Positions 58,601 through 64,000 of a DNA stretch of 64,000 bases are shown piece after piece. Numbering within the stretch: the first letter of the stretch is position 1; the number at the start of each line of letters is the position of its first letter. The notes under the pieces are model-generated. The model was not told where the DNA came from. It was given only the letters and a program-made list of their open reading frames with translations, and ran no database searches. The stretch is from NCBI RefSeq assembly GCF_943193015.1, contig NZ_CALPCM010000006.1, positions 54,482 to 118,481 of the forward strand, read 5' to 3'. This DNA is from Hominisplanchenecus_A murintestinalis (GTDB taxonomy: Bacteria; Bacillota; Clostridia; Lachnospirales; Lachnospiraceae). A program made the translations under genes and the position numbers.

Positions 58601-60718
58601 TTGGCTGGAAGAGAATATCCATTAGAGAGAACCAGGAATATTGGTATCATGGCTCATATTGACGCGGGTAAAACCACAACGACAGAGCGTATCCTTTATT
58701 ATACTGGTGTAAACTACAAAATCGGTGATACTCATGAAGGCACTGCTACTATGGACTGGATGGAGCAGGAGCAGGAAAGAGGTATCACAATTACTTCAGC
58801 CGCTACGACCTGTCACTGGACTTTGCAGGAAAACTGCAAGGCAAAGCCGGGCGCATTGGAGCACCGTATCAATATCATTGATACGCCAGGACATGTTGAC
58901 TTTACCGTAGAGGTTGAGCGTTCCCTGCGTGTACTTGACGGAGCTGTAGGCGTATTCTGCGCAAAGGGCGGTGTTGAGCCACAGTCAGAGAATGTATGGC
59001 GTCAGGCTGACACTTATAATGTACCGCGTATGGCATTCATCAATAAGATGGATATCCTGGGTGCAGATTTTTATGGAGCTGTAGAGCAGATTAAGACAAG
59101 ATTGGGCAAAAACGCAATCTGTATCCAGCTTCCAATTGGCAAAGAAGATGAATTCAAAGGAATCGTTGATTTGTTTGAGATGAAGGCATATATCTACAAC
59201 GATGATAAGGGTGAGGACATCTCTATCGTAGATATTCCGGAAGATATGGCAGACGATGCGGAACTGTATCATACAGAGCTTGTAGAGAAAATCTGCGAGC
59301 TGGATGATGATCTGATGATGGAGTACCTGGAAGGGGAAGAACCGTCTGTAGAGGCACTGAAAGCTGCTTTAAGGAAAGGAACCTGTGAGTGTGCGGCAGT
59401 TCCTGTATGCTGCGGTACTGCTTACAGAAACAAGGGCGTCCAGAAGCTTCTGGATGCAGTTATTGAGTTTATGCCGGCACCGACAGACGTACCGGATATC
59501 CAGGGAACAGACCTGGATGGAAATGAGACAGTGAGACATTCTTCAGATGAGGAGCCGTTTTCTGCTTTGGCATTTAAGATTATGGCTGACCCGTTTGTTG
59601 GAAAACTGGCGTTCTTCCGTGTTTATTCAGGAACATTGAATTCAGGCTCTTATGTACTGAATTCAACAAAAGGAAAGAAAGAGCGTGTAGGACGTATTCT
59701 TCAGATGCATGCGAATAAGAGAGCAGAGCTGGATAAAGTATACTCTGGCGATATTGCTGCAGCAGTTGGATTTAAGCTGACAGCTACAGGTGATACCATC
59801 TGCGACGAGCAGCATCCGGTAATTCTGGAGTCCATGGAGTTCCCAGAGCCGGTTATCGAGCTGGCTATTGAGCCTAAAACGAAAGCCGGACAGGGCAAGA
59901 TGGGTGAAGCTCTTGCGAAGCTGGCGGAGGAAGACCCGACATTCCGTGCTCATACAGATCATGAGACGGGACAGACCATCATCGCAGGTATGGGTGAGCT
60001 GCACCTGGAGATCATCGTAGACCGTCTGCTCCGTGAGTTTAAAGTAGAGGCAAATGTAGGCGCACCGCAGGTTGCTTACAAAGAGACTTTTACAAAAGAA
60101 GTTACGGTGGACAGCAAGTATGCAAAGCAGTCCGGCGGACGTGGACAGTATGGACACTGTAAGGTTGTTTTCAAACCGATGGATCCGAACGGCGAAGAGA
60201 CCTTCAAGTTCGAGTCTACCGTTGTCGGCGGTGCGATTCCGAAAGAGTACATCCCGGCAGTCGGAGAAGGTATTGAAGAGGCTGCAAAGGCTGGTATCCT
60301 CGGTGGATTCCCTGTATTGGGTGTACATGCAAATGTATACGATGGTTCTTACCATGAAGTCGATTCCAGTGAGATGGCATTCCATATCGCAGGTTCTATG
60401 GCATTCAAAGATGCTATGAAGAAGGGCGATGCTATTCTGCTTGAGCCGATTATGAAAGTAGAAGTAACTATGCCAGAAGAGTACATGGGTGATGTTATCG
60501 GTGATATCAACTCACGCCGTGGACGTATTGAGGGTATGGATGATATCGGCGGCGGAAAAATCGTTCGTGGTTATGTGCCGCTGGCTGAGATGTTTGGATA
60601 TTCTACAGACTTGCGTTCTAAGACACAGGGACGCGGCAACTACTCTATGTTCTTTGAGAAATATGAGCCGGTTCCAAAGTCTGTACAGGAAAAAGTCCTG
60701 AGTGCAAAGTCCAAATAA
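58601..60718 (+). CDS. fusA: Elongation factor G
   Basis: 705-residue translocase GTPase. TTG start at 58601 behind AGGAGG. G motifs: AHIDAGKTTTTERIL (G1), DTPGHVDFTVEVERSL (G3), NKMD (G4). A short insertion (HWTLQENCKAKPGALEHR) before G3 is seen in Clostridial EF-Gs. Domain IV tip region GRGQYGHCKVVF and C-terminal GRIEGMDDIGGGKIVRGYVPLAEMFGYSTDLRS match canonical EF-G (key parts only). Confidence 0.98.
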   Translation: MAGREYPLERTRNIGIMAHIDAGKTTTTERILYYTGVNYKIGDTHEGTATMDWMEQEQERGITITSAATTCHWTLQENCKAKPGALEHRINIIDTPGHVDFTVEVERSLRVLDGAVGVFCAKGGVEPQSENVWRQADTYNVPRMAFINKMDILGADFYGAVEQIKTRLGKNAICIQLPIGKEDEFKGIVDLFEMKAYIYNDDKGEDISIVDIPEDMADDAELYHTELVEKICELDDDLMMEYLEGEEPSVEALKAALRKGTCECAAVPVCCGTAYRNKGVQKLLDAVIEFMPAPTDVPDIQGTDLDGNETVRHSSDEEPFSALAFKIMADPFVGKLAFFRVYSGTLNSGSYVLNSTKGKKERVGRILQMHANKRAELDKVYSGDIAAAVGFKLTATGDTICDEQHPVILESMEFPEPVIELAIEPKTKAGQGKMGEALAKLAEEDPTFRAHTDHETGQTIIAGMGELHLEIIVDRLLREFKVEANVGAPQVAYKETFTKEVTVDSKYAKQSGGRGQYGHCKVVFKPMDPNGEETFKFESTVVGGAIPKEYIPAVGEGIEEAAKAGILGGFPVLGVHANVYDGSYHEVDSSEMAFHIAGSMAFKDAMKKGDAILLEPIMKVEVTMPEEYMGDVIGDINSRRGRIEGMDDIGGGKIVRGYVPLAEMFGYSTDLRSKTQGRGNYSMFFEKYEPVPKSVQEKVLSAKSK

Positions 60719-60872
60719 TAAAAAGGGCGATGATGCCTTAAAAAATGGCATTTATTATGAAAATTAGGCTTGAAAAACTCTCTGATTTGAAATATAATCA
60801 GAGATAGCCTATGTAGTTTAATGAAATCAAAAAAGCCGAAAAGGCGTATATTTATCAAGGAGGACATTCAAA

Positions 60873-62066
60873 ATGGCTAAAGCTAAATTTGAAAGAACGA
60901 AACCACATTGTAATATTGGTACCATCGGTCACGTTGACCATGGTAAAACAACCCTGACAGCTGCTATCACAAAAGTGCTTTCTCAGAGGGTAGAAGGTAA
61001 TACAGCTACAGACTTCGAGAATATCGATAAGGCTCCGGAAGAGAGAGAACGTGGTATCACAATCTCTACTGCACACGTTGAGTATGAGACAGATAACAGA
61101 CATTACGCACATGTTGACTGTCCAGGGCATGCTGACTACGTTAAGAACATGATTACCGGTGCGGCTCAGATGGACGGCGCTATTCTTGTAGTTGCAGCTA
61201 CAGACGGTGTTATGGCTCAGACAAAAGAGCACATCCTTCTTTCCCGTCAGGTAGGCGTTCCTTACATCGTAGTATTCATGAACAAATGCGATATGGTAGA
61301 TGACGAGGAGCTGCTTGAACTGGTAGACATGGAAATCCGTGAGCTGTTGAACGAGTATGAGTTCCCGGGTGATGATACACCGATTATCCAGGGCTCAGCG
61401 CTGAAAGCACTGGAAGATCCGAACGGTGAGTGGGGCGACAAAGTTATGGAGCTGATGGCTGCTGTTGATGAGTGGATTCCGGATCCGAAGCGTGCTACAG
61501 ATCAGCCGTTCTTGATGCCGGTTGAGGACGTATTTACTATTACAGGACGTGGTACTGTTGCAACTGGTAGAGTAGAGCGTGGTGTTCTGCATGTAAACGA
61601 AGAAGTTGAAATCGTTGGTATCAAAGAAGAAGTTAAGAAGACAACTGTAACAGGTATCGAGATGTTCCGTAAGCTCCTTGATGAAGGTCAGGCTGGTGAT
61701 AACATCGGTGCACTGCTTCGTGGTGTTAAGAGAGAGGAAATCGAAAGAGGGCAGGTTCTTGTTAAACCAGGCACAATCAAATGCCATACAAAATTTACCG
61801 CTCAGGTATACGTTCTGACAAAAGACGAGGGTGGTCGTCATACACCATTCTTCAACAATTATCGTCCGCAGTTCTACTTCAGAACAACTGACGTAACTGG
61901 TGTTATCGAGCTTCCGGCTGGTACAGAAATGTGCATGCCTGGCGATAACGTAGAGATGACAATCGAACTGATTCATCCTATCGCTATGGAGCAGGGTCTT
62001 ACATTTGCTATCCGTGAGGGTGGTAGAACTGTTGGATCTGGTCGTGTGGCTACTATCATTGAGTAA
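60873..62066 (+). CDS. tuf: Elongation factor Tu
   Basis: 397-residue GTPase delivering aminoacyl-tRNA. G motifs GHVDHGKTTLTAAI, DCPGHADYVKNMITGAAQMDGAI and NKCD; domain II/III segments TGRGTVATGRVERG and FRTTDVTGVIELP. AAGGAGG upstream. The 154-base gap after fusA has a CTCTGATT / AATCAGAG hairpin (about 60779-60804) that may moderate read-through or stabilise a tuf-specific transcript. Confidence 0.98.
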   Translation: MAKAKFERTKPHCNIGTIGHVDHGKTTLTAAITKVLSQRVEGNTATDFENIDKAPEERERGITISTAHVEYETDNRHYAHVDCPGHADYVKNMITGAAQMDGAILVVAATDGVMAQTKEHILLSRQVGVPYIVVFMNKCDMVDDEELLELVDMEIRELLNEYEFPGDDTPIIQGSALKALEDPNGEWGDKVMELMAAVDEWIPDPKRATDQPFLMPVEDVFTITGRGTVATGRVERGVLHVNEEVEIVGIKEEVKKTTVTGIEMFRKLLDEGQAGDNIGALLRGVKREEIERGQVLVKPGTIKCHTKFTAQVYVLTKDEGGRHTPFFNNYRPQFYFRTTDVTGVIELPAGTEMCMPGDNVEMTIELIHPIAMEQGLTFAIREGGRTVGSGRVATIIE

Positions 62067-62085
62067 TTAGAGTCCATTAAATGTA

Positions 62086-62118
62086 AGAGCTTTCCAGGAA
62101 ACTGGAAGGCTCTTTTTT
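62086..62118 (+). terminator. Terminator of the str operon
   Basis: AGAGCTTTCCAG-GAAA-CTGGAAGGCTCT followed by seven T. Confidence 0.9.
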
Positions 62119-62154
62119 TAGTTAATAAAAAATCAGATTAGCTCCTAATATGGC

Positions 62155-62193
62155 AAAAAATGGCAGAATAAAAACAGTCTTTTGCCATTTTTT
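62155..62193. terminator. Second hairpin after tuf
   Basis: AAAAAATGGCA / TGCCATTTTTT, 11-bp perfect stem with T-run, possibly a back-up or bidirectional terminator. Confidence 0.6.
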
Positions 62194-62356
62194 ATTTATA
62201 CTTATTTATCCGATTTTTGCTATTGATTTTTAAATATTATAAGGTATTATGTAGTAAAAAGAAAAATATAATAGGTGTAAATAATAAATAAGTAAAAAAT
62301 GGATATTTATGTTTAAGACCTCATCATGAAAGAAGTAAATGAGAAAATAAGAAAGT

Positions 62357-62692
62357 ATGAATAATAAAAGAACAAAACAAAACAAAATTAGCCAGATGAA
62401 GGCTCGTTTTTTTGCAGGTTTTTCTTGTGCAGCATATGGATTTGCAGTACTGACAGCAATAGTATCTTCAAATCTTCCCGGAAACAGTGTATGGAAAGAA
62501 GCATTCGGAAGTATTGTTGAGATAGGACTGTTAGCAGGTGTGTTGTTGACTTTTATATGGAGTATCTGTAAACCGGTAAGATATCCGTATCCAGATGCGG
62601 AACTGGACTCCGTAACTCGGGAGGAAGTGGAAGAATTACAAAAGCTTGCAGAAGGAATTATAGTTAATATGGAGCATGGGAAAGAAGGATAA
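62357..62692 (+). CDS. Small two-helix membrane protein, unknown
   Basis: 111 residues with a basic N-terminus (MNNKRTKQNKISQMK), two predicted membrane segments (FSCAAYGFAVLTAIV and IGLLAGVLLTFIWSI) and a charged acidic tail with EEVEELQKLAEG. The ribosome site is weak. Composition is AT-rich like its surroundings. I do not recognise a family; it may be real but no neighbour hints at a role. Confidence 0.5.
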   Translation: MNNKRTKQNKISQMKARFFAGFSCAAYGFAVLTAIVSSNLPGNSVWKEAFGSIVEIGLLAGVLLTFIWSICKPVRYPYPDAELDSVTREEVEELQKLAEGIIVNMEHGKEG

Positions 62693-63468
62693 AATTAAGA
62701 AATGAGAGAGAAGCATTTCTGCTTGTAAGGATTAAGGGCATTCATACAATTGTCAGATGACCTATGTTATGAGTGGGCTTATTTTTGTCTTGTTATCCTT
62801 ATAATCTGCTTTTGCCGGAAGAAAGCACTGACAAGTAAGGAGAGCATTATGGAATTAGGAATAGCTCATTGCGAAGGAGCTTAGTTTTTTGTACTCAATG
62901 ATAAGAAGAGGCAGTTGCGAAAGTAGATGAATAATCTATCGAAGTATCGGCCCTTTTTTGCATTAAAATTTAAAGAATTAAAGCTCCAATGCGAGTTATC
63001 TATAAAGCAGAGATAGATAGAATAGGATGAAAGACAGATGTGAAGCTGAGAGGAAACGCTTAAAGCAGATAATCAGAGCCTTGATAGCCGAGGTCAGTGA
63101 AGTCGGCATGGAAGCAAGCAATGTTTTCATGCTGATAGTCATTACAAAAATACCCCACATGGATGAATCGTTGAGCGAAATTCTAAATACTTTTTACTTA
63201 AAATTGTAATCTATGAATATGAGAAAACGGAGATGATAAGCAGGTATCTATTATTTTGGTGCTGGGATTGAAGATATTCCAATGGATGAAGAAATACAGG
63301 ACATGGAATGCGAATACGGACAATGTGCAATACATCAAACAGTCTAAATACAGGCAAAGGCAGGAGTAAATATGTACTTTTATTAGTACATATTTATCTT
63401 TATCCCCATCCGGATTGGACTATGTATTGTAATTCTAAAAAAAACTTTAATAAAATTGAAAAAGGGTA
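62693..63468. other. Gene-poor AT-rich interval, possible decayed sequence
   Basis: No gene of normal quality. An 11-codon ORF (MELGIAHCEGA, 62850-62885) has a good AAGGAG site. A 60-codon frame (63027-63209) has no ribosome site. A reading frame at 63240-63347 (GIYYFGAGIEDIPMDEEIQD, continuing to the stop) lacks a start. These may be fragments of one decayed gene region, or chance. Confidence 0.4.
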
Positions 63469-63497
63469 TTGACAAAAACACGTCTCAATGGTAATAT
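63469..63497 (+). promoter_or_regulatory. Promoter of the tRNA-Ser genes
   Basis: TTGACA, 17-base spacer, TAATAT, 20 bases before the first tRNA. Confidence 0.75.
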
Positions 63498-63517
63498 TCT
63501 CTTTGCTGATTGCAATT

Positions 63518-63603
63518 GGAGAGGTATCGAAGTGGTCATAACGAGGCGGTCTTGAAAACCGTTTGTCCGCAAGGGCGCGTGGGTTCGAATCCCACCCTCT
63601 CCG
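63518..63603 (+). tRNA. tRNA-Ser (TGA)
   Basis: 86 nt. Acceptor stem GGAGAGG / CCTCTCC with discriminator G; anticodon stem CGGT / ACCG around CTTGAAA gives anticodon TGA; long variable arm (TTGTCCGCAAGGGCGC) typical of tRNA-Ser; T loop GTTCGAAT. No encoded CCA. Confidence 0.95.
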
Positions 63604-63659
63604 CTATATCTAGTTTAGATGTATAATTTCATTTGTTTCTGAAAAATCAGAGCAGCTAT

Positions 63660-63749
63660 GGAGAAGTACCCAAGCTGGCCGAAGGGGCTCCCCTGGAAAG
63701 GGAGTAGGTCGTTAACAGCGGCGCGAGGGTTCAAATCCCTCCTTCTCCG
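63660..63749 (+). tRNA. tRNA-Ser (GGA)
   Basis: 90 nt. Acceptor stem GGAGAAG / CTTCTCC with discriminator G; anticodon stem CTCCC / GGGAG around CTGGAAA gives anticodon GGA; long variable arm; T loop GTTCAAAT. It follows tRNA-Ser(TGA) by 56 bases. Confidence 0.95.
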
Positions 63750-63778
63750 TTTAAGTCAAAAAATAAATAAAAAAGTAG

Positions 63779-63807
63779 TTGACAAGAAATGGAAATTATG
63801 ATAATAT
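63779..63807 (+). promoter_or_regulatory. Promoter of an rRNA operon
   Basis: TTGACA, 17-base spacer, TAATAT, with A/T-rich sequence directly upstream, followed by a leader of rRNA type. Confidence 0.75.
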
Positions 63808-64000
63808 TTGTAAGCTGACTTAAAGCAGAGGACATTGATAATTGAACAGTGAAACAACCTTGAAAGTTCATGAAGACAAGGTCTTGAGAGAGACCATCCA
63901 TGACTGAGGAAAAGAAGTTTCCGAAGTTCTGGAGAGTGAAATTCAAAGAACAGATGTACAACTACATCGACCTTAAAACAGTAAAACAAGGGATAGAACA
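63808..64000 (+). other. rRNA operon leader (16S gene outside the window)
   Basis: The stretch contains GACATTGATAATTGAACAGTG and further non-coding leader sequence as found between rRNA promoters and 16S genes in Clostridia. The 16S gene itself does not begin before base 64000. Confidence 0.6.

Noticed and set aside
63027..63209. 60-codon ORF
   Set aside because: No ribosome site and no recognisable pattern; mentioned only as a possible fragment.

Overview
The window reads as chromosomal DNA of a low-to-mid GC Gram-positive anaerobe, most likely a member of the Lachnospiraceae (Clostridia). Supporting this are the hprK/HPr-type carbon regulation, a T-box-controlled metG, a reverse-order rubrerythrin next to a PerR-like regulator, a PPi-type phosphofructokinase, the radical-SAM/DUF4130 DNA-repair pair, an L17 with an internal insertion, and near-consensus sigma-A promoters. 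Species cannot be assigned from sequence alone.

Layout. 1-5.2 kb: end of dnaX, ybaB, recR, hprK, then a two-gene YwgA-like/HD-phosphohydrolase cassette. 5.3-15.1 kb: ROK glucokinase, a MntP/YtaF-like exporter, a heavy-metal permease, a methyltransferase/acetyltransferase pair on the minus strand, proC, an M18 aminopeptidase, putP, and rplJ-rplL behind an L10 leader. 15.3-26.5 kb: a 1000-residue secreted Fn3-like protein, a LacI regulator, a YgjP-like peptidase, a broken metallophosphoesterase, a GNAT, an SOS-type promoter driving a radical-SAM/DUF4130 repair pair, a His-less HPr-like protein, and a DinG-like helicase with a fused nuclease domain. 26.5-36.5 kb: T-box, metG, tatD, rsmA, a secreted protein plus lipoprotein pair, reverse rubrerythrin, PerR-like regulator, trxB and pfp. 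36.5-40.3 kb: the alpha-type ribosomal cluster (rpmJ, rpsM, rpsK, rpsD, rpoA, rplQ). 40.3-44.9 kb: an AT-richer accessory insert carrying a 955-residue protein with an HExxH motif coupled to a SIR2-like protein. 45-56.3 kb: a pantothenate ECF S-component and coaX, tRNA-Trp, an 1823-residue surface protein and purL. 56.6-64 kb: a RAYT-like protein with an adjoining structured repeat, the str operon (rpsL, rpsG, fusA, tuf), a gene-poor AT-rich stretch, two tRNA-Ser genes, and the promoter and leader of an rRNA operon whose 16S gene lies outside.

Most interesting points. (1) The SIR2-like/HExxH two-gene operon downstream of rplQ has the look of an undescribed anti-phage or abortive-infection module. 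(2) Two nearly identical 142-143 bp multi-hairpin repeats with 14-bp terminal inverted repeats occur at 33.8 and 57.2 kb. The second starts 22 bp after a RAYT-like gene, which suggests a REP/RAYT-like relation in a Firmicute. A second, shorter structured repeat family occurs at 7.1 and 26.5 kb. (3) A LexA-like box sits inside the promoter of the radical-SAM repair pair. (4) Two palindromic operators lie at the PerR/rubrerythrin locus. (5) The HPr-like protein keeps the regulatory serine motif but lacks the catalytic histidine motif.

All functional calls rest on motif recognition by eye. No database search was run.
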